Shown here: positions 25,324-33,519 of the stretch, piece after piece
Numbering within the stretch: the first letter of the stretch is position 1
Layout of the letters: every line of letters begins with the position of its first letter
Assembly: GCA_017517805.1 (NCBI GenBank)
Contig: JAFWYD010000003.1
Coordinates: 19,506 to 83,505 of the forward strand
Direction: 5' to 3'
Length of the DNA stretch: 64,000 nt
From: Akkermansia sp.
GTDB taxonomy: Bacteria > Verrucomicrobiota > Verrucomicrobiia > Verrucomicrobiales > Akkermansiaceae
The notes under the pieces: model-generated
Database searches by the model: none
What the model saw: the letters and a program-made list of their open reading frames with translations, nothing else
What the model was told of the DNA's origin: nothing
Position numbers and translations under genes: made by a program

Positions 25324-25905
25324 TTACTTCTTAGGCTGGTACTTGGCGATAATCTCGTCAATCTTCTTGGTGGTGACCTGCGAGTAGAGCACGTCATTCA
25401 CCATCACATTGGGGCCGAAGCCGCAGTTGGCCAGGCACTCCACAGGCTCGACGCTGAACAGACCATCCGGGCTCACCAGCATGGGCTCCTCATCGCTCAT
25501 ATCAGCGAAGTTCACGCCAATCTTCTCGCAGATGTAGGGGATGAGTTCCTCACCGCCGGAAAGAGAGCAGGCGATGGTGCGGCATACGCGGAAATGGTAC
25601 TTGCCGGGGCACATGGTGTGGATGCCGGGGTAGAAGGTGACGATGCCGGCCACGTGGATGGGCGTGCTGTTGCACATTTCGGCAATCCAGGGCATGGCAT
25701 CGGCGGAGATGTAGCCGAACTTTTCCTGCACCAGGTGGATGATGGGTAGAACGGCAGACTGTTCCTTGCCTTCCGGGTACTGGGCCACGAGAGCCTTGGC
25801 TTCTTTCACCAGGCTGGGGGTCACCTTGAATTTCGGGAAATGCTGCTCACCGGGAGACGGCTTGGCTGCCGTGATGGCATCAATCGCGTTGGGGGTATCA
25901 GACAT
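25324..25905 (-). CDS. nuoE: NADH-quinone oxidoreductase subunit E
   Basis: Thioredoxin-like 2Fe-2S subunit (N1a) of complex I, 193 residues. The four ligand cysteines are in CRTIACSLSGGEEL (C-x4-C) and ECLANCGFGP (C-x3-C). The first third contains the helical region typical of the family (KSAVLPIIHLVQEKFGYIS). 39 bp after nuoD, in frame with the operon order D-E-F-G. Confidence 0.95.
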   Translation of the reverse strand: MSDTPNAIDAITAAKPSPGEQHFPKFKVTPSLVKEAKALVAQYPEGKEQSAVLPIIHLVQEKFGYISADAMPWIAEMCNSTPIHVAGIVTFYPGIHTMCPGKYHFRVCRTIACSLSGGEELIPYICEKIGVNFADMSDEEPMLVSPDGLFSVEPVECLANCGFGPNVMVNDVLYSQVTTKKIDEIIAKYQPKK

Positions 25906-25944
25906 GATAAGTGGTTTCGTTGTCAGAGAGTTTTCAGATTCGGT

Positions 25945-27189
25945 TTAGCGGTCGCATTCGCCCTGTACGAAGTCGAAGGAACCAAGGATGGCACCGATGT
26001 CGCTCACCAGGTGGCCGGGAAGCAGCTCGGGCAGGATGGAAAGGGTGCAGTACGAGGGGCTGCGCATCTTCAGTCGGTTGGCGATGCCGCCGCCCTGTGA
26101 ATCCAGGAAGAAGCCCAGCTCGCCCTTCGGGTTTTCGGCGGCAAAGTAAACCTGGCCTGCCGGGGCATTTACGCATTCGGTGGTCACCATGAACTGGCGG
26201 ATGAGTTCTTCGATACCCTGCATGGCATCGGCCTTCCTGGGCAGGATGCCCTTGTCGAGCTGCACCCAGATGGGGCCTCCCGGCATGGTGGCAATCACCT
26301 GGCGGATGATGCGTACCGACTGGCGGATTTCTTCCATGCGCACCTGGAAGCGGGCGTAGCAGTCGCCTTCTTCGGCCACGGGTACATCGAATTCATACTT
26401 TTCGTAGCCCAGGTAGGGATTGGTCTTGCGCAGGTCGCGCTGCACGCCGCTGGCGCGCAGGTTGTTGCCGGTCATGCCGTTCTGCAGGGCCATCTCCTTG
26501 GTGATGACACCAACGCCGACCAGGCGGTCGATGAAAATCTTGTTGTGCAGCAGGAGTTTCTCCATCTCATCCACGGTGCGCAGGGCGCTGTCGCAGAAAT
26601 CGAGAATCTGCTTCTCAATACCCTTGGGCAGGTCGCGGGTCATGCCGCCGATGCGGGTGTAGCTGGAGGTGAAGCGGGCTCCGCAAATCTGTTCGTACAG
26701 GTTGTGCACACGCTCTTTTTCCTCGAAGGCATAGAGGAAGGCGGTCATGGCACCGGTATCCATGGCGTATACGCCTGTACCCAGGAAGCAGGAGGAAATG
26801 CGGGAAAGCTCGCAGCACAGCACGCGGATGGCCTGGCCTCGCTCCGGCAGTTCCCAGCCCAGCAGCTTTTCCACCGCGCAGGCGTAGGCGATGTTGTTGC
26901 TCATCGGGGCCAGGTAGTCCATGCGGTCCGTGTAGGTCACGAACTGGTTGTAGTGGCAGTTCTCCGCAATCTTCTCCATGCCGCGGTGCAGGTAGCCAAT
27001 CACGGGGTCGCAGGATACTATCTCCTCACCGTCAATGACCAGCTTCAGGCGCAGCACGCCGTGTGTCGCCGGGTGCGAGGGGCCTACGTTCAGGGTTACC
27101 AGCTCGCCACGATCATCTGCATCGTTCTTCAGATAATCCATCGCAGCGCTCGCTACATCAGGCACTTGTATAAATTTTGTCGTGTTCAT
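25945..27189 (-). CDS. nuoD: NADH-quinone oxidoreductase subunit D
   Basis: Quinone-site subunit of complex I, 414 residues, not fused to NuoC. Conserved blocks: NVGPSHPATHGVLRLKLVIDGE, DPVIGYLHRGMEKIAE, YTDRMDYLAPMSNNIAYACAVEKLLG with the catalytic-site His and Tyr positions, and the C-terminal IGAILGSFDFVQGECDR. ATG 27189 is preferred over ATG 27210 because of its position relative to AGGTT and family length. It is the first gene of the operon; no nuoA, nuoB or nuoC precedes it here. Confidence 0.95.
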   Translation of the reverse strand: MNTTKFIQVPDVASAAMDYLKNDADDRGELVTLNVGPSHPATHGVLRLKLVIDGEEIVSCDPVIGYLHRGMEKIAENCHYNQFVTYTDRMDYLAPMSNNIAYACAVEKLLGWELPERGQAIRVLCCELSRISSCFLGTGVYAMDTGAMTAFLYAFEEKERVHNLYEQICGARFTSSYTRIGGMTRDLPKGIEKQILDFCDSALRTVDEMEKLLLHNKIFIDRLVGVGVITKEMALQNGMTGNNLRASGVQRDLRKTNPYLGYEKYEFDVPVAEEGDCYARFQVRMEEIRQSVRIIRQVIATMPGGPIWVQLDKGILPRKADAMQGIEELIRQFMVTTECVNAPAGQVYFAAENPKGELGFFLDSQGGGIANRLKMRSPSYCTLSILPELLPGHLVSDIGAILGSFDFVQGECDR

Positions 27190-27234
27190 AACCTGGGAAT
27201 ACGGGGCCACCTGCGGCCACAGTTACGCGTACAC

Positions 27235-27263
27235 ATTAAACACCTTTCTGTTGTAAAGTGCAA
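27235..27263 (-). promoter_or_regulatory. Promoter of the nuoD-N operon
   Basis: Minus strand TTGCAC (27263-27258), 17-bp spacer, TTTAAT (27240-27235). Start point about 45 nt upstream of the nuoD ATG, giving a real 5' leader. Confidence 0.6.
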
Positions 27264-27359
27264 GCCTAAAGTCGACACGTATACCAGAAATCAGGCGCTC
27301 TTAATGTGTTAGTTTTGGCAAACAAATGGTGCTTTTTTGGAGTAAGTCACGCTTGTTTC

Positions 27360-27387
27360 TTGAAAACGGCAGAAAGGTGGGTATGAT
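27360..27387 (+). promoter_or_regulatory. Leaderless promoter of the 150-residue unknown gene
   Basis: TTGAAA at 27360-27365, 16-bp spacer, TATGAT at 27382-27387; ATG begins 6 nt later at 27394. Confidence 0.7.
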
Positions 27388-27393
27388 ACGGCT

Positions 27394-27846
27394 ATGAGCA
27401 AGGTGACAGCAGAGCAGCTTGATATGGTCCGGCAATGGGCAGCCGAAGGAATAGATTTGAATGGTATTCAGAAGCATCTGGCAAGTGAGTGCGATGTGCA
27501 TCTGACGTATATGGACGTGCGGTTCCTGCTGCTTGATTACGGGATTGAGATAGCAACCCCGAGCGCGGCGGAACCTGCTCCGGCGGCAGAATCTGCGTCT
27601 GCCGCTCCCGTTGCATTTCCCGAGGAGCCAGCTCCTGCCGGTCGTGCGGTTGAGGTGACGCTGGATGAGTTGACGATACCCGGGACTCTGGTTTCAGGCA
27701 AGGTGAAGTTTGCATCCGGTACCACCGGGGCCTGGCAGATTGATCAGTTTGGCCGCTTTGCATGGAGCGAGCTGAATGGTCAGCCCACGCCGGAGGAGTT
27801 GCAACAGCTGCAGCAGGAACTTACCCGCCTGCTCAGTCGCATGTAA
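27394..27846 (+). CDS. Conserved small protein of unknown function
   Basis: A 150-residue protein I do not recognise. The first 50 residues are helical (EQLDMVRQWAAEGIDLNGIQKHL) and look like a small helix-turn-helix-type or adaptor domain; then an Ala/Pro/Glu-rich linker (residues about 52-80) and a C-terminal domain with beta-like pattern (VEVTLDELTIPGTLVSGKVKF, GAWQIDQFGRFAW) ending in a Gln/Leu-rich helix. It is divergent from the nuo operon and is a probable single-gene transcript with promoter and terminator both visible. Codon use matches the core genes, so it is probably native. Function unknown. Confidence 0.75.
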   Translation: MSKVTAEQLDMVRQWAAEGIDLNGIQKHLASECDVHLTYMDVRFLLLDYGIEIATPSAAEPAPAAESASAAPVAFPEEPAPAGRAVEVTLDELTIPGTLVSGKVKFASGTTGAWQIDQFGRFAWSELNGQPTPEELQQLQQELTRLLSRM

Positions 27847-27903
27847 AGAAGAAACTACCGGGCGAGGGAAGAGAGGTTTTTCTGAGCGAATTCAACAAAT
27901 AAC

Positions 27904-27939
27904 AAAGACCCCCGGCGGTGCACCTGCCGGGGGTCTTCT
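27904..27939. terminator. Bidirectional terminator
   Basis: AAGACCCCCGGCGG / CTGCCGGGGGTCTT hairpin between the convergent 150-residue gene and the TIGR04073 gene. Confidence 0.8.
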
Positions 27940-27962
27940 GATAAAGTTTGTTGTAGCCGGAA

Positions 27963-28394
27963 TTAGTCGTTGGAGAGACGGCAGTAATCATACTTGCTCT
28001 GGAAGCCGAGTTCCTCCGGGAATTCGGAGAAACCGCCCCACACGTTGTATTCCTTGAGACCGCTGCGACCGCAGGAATCCTGGTAGCAGGGCTTGTAGGT
28101 GCACTTGTAGGTGGGAGCCCAGAAGGTCACGAGTTCGTAGAAACCGTAGCCGATGCGGGAGAAGGTGCGGCCGATACCGTCCACAACGCCGACGGAAGCT
28201 CCGGCGTAATTGCCATCAGCCTCATTCCAGCGGATGATGGTAGTGGGGATTTCTTCTGTAGCGTAGAGGATGTTGCCAATGGCACGACCCAGCTTGCGGG
28301 TGGAGGTGTACTCTGAGGCGGGCGGTGCCTGAATGTCGGCATACGTCGTGCCGGCCAGAGCCAAGAGAATTGTTGAAAGGAGTAAGCGCTTCAT
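27963..28394 (-). CDS. TIGR04073 family exosortase system-associated protein
   Basis: A 143-residue exported protein with signal peptide MKRLLLSTILLALAGTTYA. The body carries the family pattern RKLGRAIGNILYATEEIP near residues 33-50 and GVVDGIGRTFSRIGYGFYELVTFWAP near 69-94. TIGR04073 proteins occur in Verrucomicrobia that carry the PEP-CTERM/exosortase system; their role is not established. A Cys-rich segment (CTYKPCYQDSCG) is unusual and may form disulfides. The context fits, as the window holds four intact PEP-CTERM genes. 76 bp downstream of the radical SAM pair, same strand. Confidence 0.85.
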   Translation of the reverse strand: MKRLLLSTILLALAGTTYADIQAPPASEYTSTRKLGRAIGNILYATEEIPTTIIRWNEADGNYAGASVGVVDGIGRTFSRIGYGFYELVTFWAPTYKCTYKPCYQDSCGRSGLKEYNVWGGFSEFPEELGFQSKYDYCRLSND

Positions 28395-28470
28395 GACGCA
28401 ATCACAAATACCACATCATCCCGTCTGCTGCAAGCAAAAAAGTCAACTTTTCACGCCTGAAGGGTAAAAT

Positions 28471-29718
28471 TTATCCTAAAAGGGCTGAAATATCGGTCTG
28501 CGTTTCCTCATCGGTGAGATAACAGCCGGTATCGGACCCATACCAGTGGCCGTTTGCAAAGGCTGCTCTGGTGCGGAATCCCCCGCCGCAGAGGGCGAAG
28601 TGTTTGCAGGTGGCGCAGCGGCCGCTGAGCTTTTTCTGGCGCTCCAGCGGGTCATCGCTACCGCGAAGTTCCTGGAGTATGGCGGCTGAGGGGGTGTTGG
28701 CGGCTTCCCAGACTTCTGAGAATTTCTGCGTCTTGACATTGCCGAGGGTGACACCCTGCCAGAATTGGTCGGGGTGGATGTTGCCCTGGGTATCGATATT
28801 GGCAATTCCGCGGCCGGAGCTGTTGGCTCCGCCTCCGTTCCAGCTGAGCAGGCGCAGGGTTTCCTTGGCCAGGGGGTGGCCTTCGCGCAGCTGTCGCAGC
28901 AGCAGGTAGATGCCGTCTGCCGGCTGGGTGACGGTGAGTAGTTCACGGGTCTGCCCGGCGGCATGCCAAGCCTCGGCTCTTGCTATGAGCATATCGAGCG
29001 CGGCGCGGGCTTCTTCCGGTTTCAGACTGGAGACATCGACCCCGCGCCCCGTGGGAACCAGGTGGTAGAAGCAGACGCGCTGGATACCTTCAGTCTCGAT
29101 GAAGTTGAGAATCTGCTCCATGCTTTGCACATTGTTGCGGGTAAGGGTGAGACGAAGCCCCGTTTTCTGGCCTGTTTCTTCGCAGAGTTTGAAGCCGCGG
29201 ATAGCTCCTTCGAATGCTCCTTTCACGCCCCGGAACTGGTCGTGCACGGTCCCGATACCATCCAGCGAGATGCCCACGTAGGCCACGCCGAGCTCCTTGA
29301 ACAGGCGTGCGTATTCCGGGGTGATGCGGGTGCCGTTGGTGGAGATAGTCACTTTGAGCCCCTTTTCTGTGGCTCGCTGCAGAATCTGCGGCAGCTGGGG
29401 GTGGAGCAGGGGCTCGCCGCCCGAGAGAAGCAGGGCGTTCACTTTGTAGGCGGCAAGATCATCGATGACATCGCAGCACTGCTCCCAGTTGAGTTCTCCG
29501 GGGTAGCGTTCGGCGTGCGAATCGGCATAGCAATGCACGCAGCGCAGATTGCAGGTGCGGGTGATATTCCATACCACGATGGGTTTGCGGGCGCGGGAGG
29601 AAGTGGGGGTGCAGGCGGCGGTGCTGCTGTTGGCGGCGGTGTCGCCGTGTCCCTGGCCGTAGCGGATGTGGTCTGCCGGCTGGGCTGCACCCGTCCAGAG
29701 TTTGGTGATGTTGATCAT
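28471..29718 (-). CDS. Radical SAM/SPASM protein, AhbC/NirJ-like
   Basis: A 415-residue radical SAM enzyme. CxxxCxxC is at C56, C60 and C63 (TCNLRCVHC); the start INITKLWTGAAQPADHIRYGQG and the phrase KPIVVWNITRTCNLRC closely match AhbC/NirJ-type enzymes, which convert 12,18-didecarboxysiroheme to iron-coproporphyrin III (AhbC) or make heme d1 (NirJ). A C-terminal SPASM domain is seen as CATCKHFALCGGG. The C-terminal Gly-rich part varies. It overlaps the next radical SAM gene by 4 bp. The alternative heme pathway assignment is by similarity only; the other pathway genes (siroheme decarboxylase) are not in the window. Confidence 0.8.
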   Translation of the reverse strand: MINITKLWTGAAQPADHIRYGQGHGDTAANSSTAACTPTSSRARKPIVVWNITRTCNLRCVHCYADSHAERYPGELNWEQCCDVIDDLAAYKVNALLLSGGEPLLHPQLPQILQRATEKGLKVTISTNGTRITPEYARLFKELGVAYVGISLDGIGTVHDQFRGVKGAFEGAIRGFKLCEETGQKTGLRLTLTRNNVQSMEQILNFIETEGIQRVCFYHLVPTGRGVDVSSLKPEEARAALDMLIARAEAWHAAGQTRELLTVTQPADGIYLLLRQLREGHPLAKETLRLLSWNGGGANSSGRGIANIDTQGNIHPDQFWQGVTLGNVKTQKFSEVWEAANTPSAAILQELRGSDDPLERQKKLSGRCATCKHFALCGGGFRTRAAFANGHWYGSDTGCYLTDEETQTDISALLG

Positions 29719-30800
29719 GACTGGGGAGAATCACCGCGCAGGGCGGTGGGTATGTAGTTGCAAAGGGGTTCGGCTGCCATCATATCGCCGGTGCTGCCGT
29801 ATGCTCGTGCCCGGGAACCACCGCAAATGCGGCGGTATTCGCATAGCCCGCATTTGCCGCCGATGCCATCGTCATTGCGCAGCTGCACGAAGAGTGGGTG
29901 GTGGCGGTAGGTGTCGGCCAGATTATCGGTGCGCACGTTGCCTGCTGTGATGGGCAGGAATCCACTCGGCTGGATTTCCCCCACATGCGAGATGAAGAGC
30001 ACTCCCTTGCCGTCGCGTGTGGGAACCAGGTGGCGCGGGGCGGGAGTGCCGCTTTGCCGGGCTGCCTGCATGAGGGCCCGGCGGTAGTGGTGACCTTCGG
30101 TGGTCTTGATGGCAAAGGGAAGTTCGCTGCGCAGTTGCAGCAGACGCTGCCAAAGGGTTTCCAGTTCTGCTGCTGCGGGCAGTTCCTCCAGCGTGGCGCG
30201 GCCGGTGGGAACCAGCAGGAAAACACTCCACACATCCGGCCGGATTTCCTTGAGCAACTGCACAAAGCCCTCCAGCTCGGGTAGTGTGGTGCGCGAGATG
30301 GTGGTGTTGATCTGCAGCTGGATGCCGGCTTCTCTGGCCATGCGGGCGGCCTGGAGTGTGCGCTCGAAGGTGTGCGGCACCCGGCGGAATGCATCGTGGG
30401 TTTCCTGGGTGGCACCATCCAGACTCAGGCTCATGCTGACCACGCCCGCGGCGCGCAGCCGGTGAAAGTCGGTGTTCAACAGTCGGTTCGTGGCAGCGGG
30501 ACTGAGCGCGACTCTCAGCCCTTTGGAGGCGGCGCGCTCGATGATGTCGAAGATATCCCGCCGCATCATGGGGTCGCCCCCGGTCAATACCAGCATGGGG
30601 GGTGCCAGCTCGGCTATTTCATCTACCAGCGCGAGCGCTTCCTCGTGGCTCAGCTCCCTGGGGTGGGCTTGCGGCTGGGCTATGGCCCGGCAGTGCTGGC
30701 ACGCCAGAGCGCATGCCCGGGTCACCTCCCAGAAGAGGATGAACGGACGCTCGGCAAAATCGCACATAGGCAGATGCTGGGGGTGTTTTTTCGCAGGCAC
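29715..30800 (-). CDS. Radical SAM/SPASM protein, AhbD/TIGR04053-like
   Basis: A 361-residue radical SAM enzyme with CxxxCxxC at C30, C34, C37 (RACALACQHC) and SPASM-type ligands CGLCEYRRICGGSRARAYG near the C-terminus. PFILFWEVTRACALAC is typical of TIGR04053 and the related AhbD heme synthase, which decarboxylates the propionates of iron-coproporphyrin. The GTG at 30800 is taken as start, because it lies exactly 6 nt after a near-consensus -10 (TACAAT), as in other leaderless genes here; ATG 30767 is the alternative. It leads the AhbC-like gene, so the two may act in successive steps. Confidence 0.78.
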   Translation of the reverse strand: MPAKKHPQHLPMCDFAERPFILFWEVTRACALACQHCRAIAQPQAHPRELSHEEALALVDEIAELAPPMLVLTGGDPMMRRDIFDIIERAASKGLRVALSPAATNRLLNTDFHRLRAAGVVSMSLSLDGATQETHDAFRRVPHTFERTLQAARMAREAGIQLQINTTISRTTLPELEGFVQLLKEIRPDVWSVFLLVPTGRATLEELPAAAELETLWQRLLQLRSELPFAIKTTEGHHYRRALMQAARQSGTPAPRHLVPTRDGKGVLFISHVGEIQPSGFLPITAGNVRTDNLADTYRHHPLFVQLRNDDGIGGKCGLCEYRRICGGSRARAYGSTGDMMAAEPLCNYIPTALRGDSPQS

Positions 30801-30806
30801 GCGCGC

Positions 30807-30835
30807 ATTGTACACGCTCGCGCTCCCCATTGCAA
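30807..30835 (-). promoter_or_regulatory. Leaderless promoter of the radical SAM pair
   Basis: Minus strand TTGCAA (30835-30830), 17-bp spacer, TACAAT (30812-30807), then gcgcgc and GTG 30800. Confidence 0.7.
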
Positions 30836-30900
30836 GTCCGGATTCTGCCCCTCCTGGTGCGAGTTTGTCAGCAATTTTTTGGAAATATGCGACAAAATAC

Positions 30901-30929
30901 TTGACAGGAACTCTCAATTGCTGTATCTT
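30901..30929 (+). promoter_or_regulatory. Promoter of rpsU
   Basis: TTGACA at 30901-30906, 17-bp spacer, TATCTT at 30924-30929. Start of transcription about 37 nt before the ATG, so rpsU has a true leader, unlike its neighbours. Confidence 0.75.
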
Positions 30930-30972
30930 GCCTCCCCGTTCCCGGACAACATATCAACAACATCACAATATC

Positions 30973-31215
30973 ATGCGTTCCGTATCTGTACGTAAAGGAG
31001 AACCGATCGATCGCGCTCTGAAGCGCCTCAAGACTAAGCTCGACACCGAGGGTATCCTCGAGGAGATGCGCCGTCGTCGCGCTTTTGAAAGCCCCATGGA
31101 TGAGAAGCGCCGCAAGGCTCGTTCTGCCAGCAAGCGTAACAAGGTGAAGTGGCACTTCACCAACAAGGAGGAGATTCCGGCTGCTGCCGTGACCCCCGCC
31201 GCTGTTGAGGCCTAA
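30973..31215 (+). CDS. rpsU: 30S ribosomal protein bS21
   Basis: Small-subunit ribosomal protein of 80 residues. The core VRKGEPIDRALKRLKTK, followed by EGILEEMRRRRAFESPMDEKRRKARS, is classic bS21, which sits near the anti-Shine-Dalgarno region and helps initiation. The C-terminus has an extra Ala/Val/Glu-rich tail (about 12 residues) beyond the usual end. Start ATG 30973 was chosen for the family start; a long in-frame upstream reading has no support. Followed by a strong terminator. Confidence 0.93.
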   Translation: MRSVSVRKGEPIDRALKRLKTKLDTEGILEEMRRRRAFESPMDEKRRKARSASKRNKVKWHFTNKEEIPAAAVTPAAVEA

Positions 31216-31243
31216 CCCCCACTCGTTCGGGAAAGTTTTCAGA

Positions 31244-31281
31244 GGAGGATAAACCGGAAGGTTTATCCTCCTTGATTTTTT
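31244..31281 (+). terminator. Terminator of rpsU
   Basis: GGAGGATAAACC - ggaa - GGTTTATCCTCC followed by TTGATTTTTT. Confidence 0.9.
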
Positions 31282-31302
31282 GTCAGCGGGTAGAGCGGGC
31301 GC

Positions 31303-31331
31303 TTGCCTGCTGCCGGGCTGTCTGCTATGAT
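31303..31331 (+). promoter_or_regulatory. Leaderless promoter of the O-antigen ligase-like gene
   Basis: TTGCCT at 31303-31308, 17-bp spacer, TATGAT at 31326-31331; ATG 31339 follows after 7 nt. Confidence 0.65.
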
Positions 31332-31338
31332 GCTGCGC

Positions 31339-33420
31339 ATGGCTGAGGTGAAACATCAAATACGATTCACAGAGAGTATGCCGGGGCGTGTGGCCGGGTG
31401 CTTGCTTGCGGCGTTGTGGATATACTCGATGAGCGGGGTGGATTCCCACGCGTTCAGCGCCTTTCCTGCCTGTGTGGTGCTGGTTGCTGTGTTGCTGTGT
31501 GCTGTGGTGGGTGTGTTGATGGGGCGTTCCCTGGTGCAGATGCCCTGGCTGGGCTGGCTTTCTCTGGTCCTGGGGGCTTTCTTCATGGTTCGCTGCCTCA
31601 ATAGTTACTCTCAAGTGGAGTCCTGGTATGAGGCATCCACCATTCTGGCTGGTTTTGTCTACTATGTAGCCGGCGTTTATGCTGCTCAGAACCGCAACCA
31701 TACGAATCTGGTGCTGGTGGTTGGACTGGCTCTTTTGCTCAATGTGCTGATGCTGTGGATGGCCAGGCAGCCATGGTTCTGCATTGAATGGACGGGGCGC
31801 GCGCAATTTACGCCCGAGGGCAAGAATGCCATCCCCATGACATTGTTTATCTACAAGAACTTTTCAGGAGCCTTTCTATTGACTTGTGGCCTGGCGCTGG
31901 GCGGCTGGGCGTTGTGGCAGGCTCATGGGAAGAATCGTTTCCTGCTGCTGGCGATTGTGCTGCTGTCTGTTGTGGCTTCGTTCCTTTGCCAGACCCGGGC
32001 TCCGCTATTCCTGCTGCCGTTGGGGATTCTCTTGCTCTGGGCTCTGGATACGGTGGTGGAGTTGTATGCAGGCAGGCCAATGGGGCGGATGCGGTATCTG
32101 ACTGGTTTCATATTGCTCGTATTCCTCGGTTTCATCCTGAGCGGCCTCTTTTTCAATGATTCAGTCGGTCGCTTTTTTTCAGATATTGACTCGCACCTCC
32201 GGTACAGAATATGGGCTTCAGCCTGCGAGTTGATACCGCAGGCCCCATCCTGGGGATTCGGAGCCGGAGCATTGGAATGGGAAATTGTGCCTTATTATAA
32301 CGAGTGGAAATTGCCGAATTACGCCCATAATGAGTATATTCAGGCGTGGGTGGATTATGGCGTGATTGGTATAGCCGGCATGCTTGCGGTCATTGTGCTG
32401 CATGTGGTGCGAGGCTGCCGCTGTATAGCCTCTCACCAGGTTGGGGCTGAGCGCCGGGCTCTGGCGGGGTGCGCCATAGTGGTGCTGCTGTTGCAGGCTG
32501 CTTATGCTGTGGCCGATTTCCCCTGGCATGCATTTGCTTTTGTTTCGATGACTGCTTTCGTGTGCGGTATTCTGGCCTCCCCTTTCCCGTATCAGGGTGA
32601 ATCGACACTCGATAATCCTAGCGGATTGGTGCGTGTGCGGGCTCAGAAGAACTTGGGGAAATGTATGGTATCGGGCTTTATTCTTGCTTTGGGTGGAGTG
32701 GCGGTCTGGCTGGGCTTGAAATTGTATATCCCCTGGAAGACCCAGTGGGAATACAATGCACTATGCAAGTCTTCGGAGGATCCGTATGCGCATAAGCGCC
32801 GTGCTTGCATTGCCCGTTTGCTGCCGCAGTACCCGTGCCCGGCACTCATGGATACATACTACATGCTGCCGCCATATCAGACCAACTGGGCAGAGCGTGA
32901 GCGCCTGCTCAAGATTGCGCTGGCAGGTAACCCCAGGCAGTTGTTTACACTTACCTTGTTGGTTGATGCGCTGGGCAAGCAGGGGAAATATGCGGAGGCT
33001 GAATCGCTGATGCGGGAGAATTACGCAGGCGACTGCATGCGCGGAACCATGTTGACGAACTGGCCGGCGTTCTATACATTGAATCTGCTGATGTGGGCGC
33101 GCGAGGATATGCGGAATTCGCGCTTCGCTTCCGCTCTTTCCAAGTTTGAGTACGCTATGTGTATCAATTCCTGGAGGCGCACCGATTTTAATCTGCCTTA
33201 CTGGGGGAAGGATATGCCGTGGAAAGAACACGGTGGAATCAAACCATGGCTGCCCGGGTTTATCAAATCATGCCAACGCGATGTGCGACTTCTCCGCATG
33301 CTGGGTGTTCAGCCCGATGATGCATGGCAGCAGCCCATGACTCCGGGGGGGCACCCGTCTCTTTACCGTGCTGTTGTGGAGAAAGCTCGGCAAACAAACA
33401 TAAAGAAACCGCAAAAGTGA
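31339..33420 (+). CDS. O-antigen ligase/polymerase-like membrane protein
   Basis: A 693-residue integral membrane protein with about 12-13 hydrophobic helices up to residue about 460, then a soluble C-terminal region. The periplasmic loop with PSWGFGAGALEWEIVPYYNEWKLP..AHNEYIQAWVDYG is the O-antigen ligase (Wzy_C/WaaL) signature, in particular HNEYI.. YG. These proteins transfer or polymerise glycans at the outer side of the inner membrane. The C-terminal part, about residues 500-640, has helical repeat character (RERLLKIALAGNPRQLFTL, KQGKYAEAESLMREN) like TPR. ATG 31339 follows a good promoter by 7 nt; two earlier in-frame ATGs lie inside the -10 box. No neighbouring glycan genes; acceptor unknown. 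Confidence 0.82.
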   Translation: MAEVKHQIRFTESMPGRVAGCLLAALWIYSMSGVDSHAFSAFPACVVLVAVLLCAVVGVLMGRSLVQMPWLGWLSLVLGAFFMVRCLNSYSQVESWYEASTILAGFVYYVAGVYAAQNRNHTNLVLVVGLALLLNVLMLWMARQPWFCIEWTGRAQFTPEGKNAIPMTLFIYKNFSGAFLLTCGLALGGWALWQAHGKNRFLLLAIVLLSVVASFLCQTRAPLFLLPLGILLLWALDTVVELYAGRPMGRMRYLTGFILLVFLGFILSGLFFNDSVGRFFSDIDSHLRYRIWASACELIPQAPSWGFGAGALEWEIVPYYNEWKLPNYAHNEYIQAWVDYGVIGIAGMLAVIVLHVVRGCRCIASHQVGAERRALAGCAIVVLLLQAAYAVADFPWHAFAFVSMTAFVCGILASPFPYQGESTLDNPSGLVRVRAQKNLGKCMVSGFILALGGVAVWLGLKLYIPWKTQWEYNALCKSSEDPYAHKRRACIARLLPQYPCPALMDTYYMLPPYQTNWAERERLLKIALAGNPRQLFTLTLLVDALGKQGKYAEAESLMRENYAGDCMRGTMLTNWPAFYTLNLLMWAREDMRNSRFASALSKFEYAMCINSWRRTDFNLPYWGKDMPWKEHGGIKPWLPGFIKSCQRDVRLLRMLGVQPDDAWQQPMTPGGHPSLYRAVVEKARQTNIKKPQK

Positions 33421-33519
33421 AAAAAATAGCCCGCATATGTGTTTTCAGCTTGCAAAAGCCGAAAAAAAATGCAATATAAAAGGAAATCCGCATCAGCGGC
33501 ACCAGACTTTACTGACGTT

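Noticed and set aside
14412..25334. Long plus-strand open frames opposite the nuo genes (for example 14412-15863, 20414-22792, 23946-25334)
   Set aside because: Their products are Gly/His/Gln/Glu-rich without domains, and they mirror genuine nuo genes in a GC-rich region; they are shadows.
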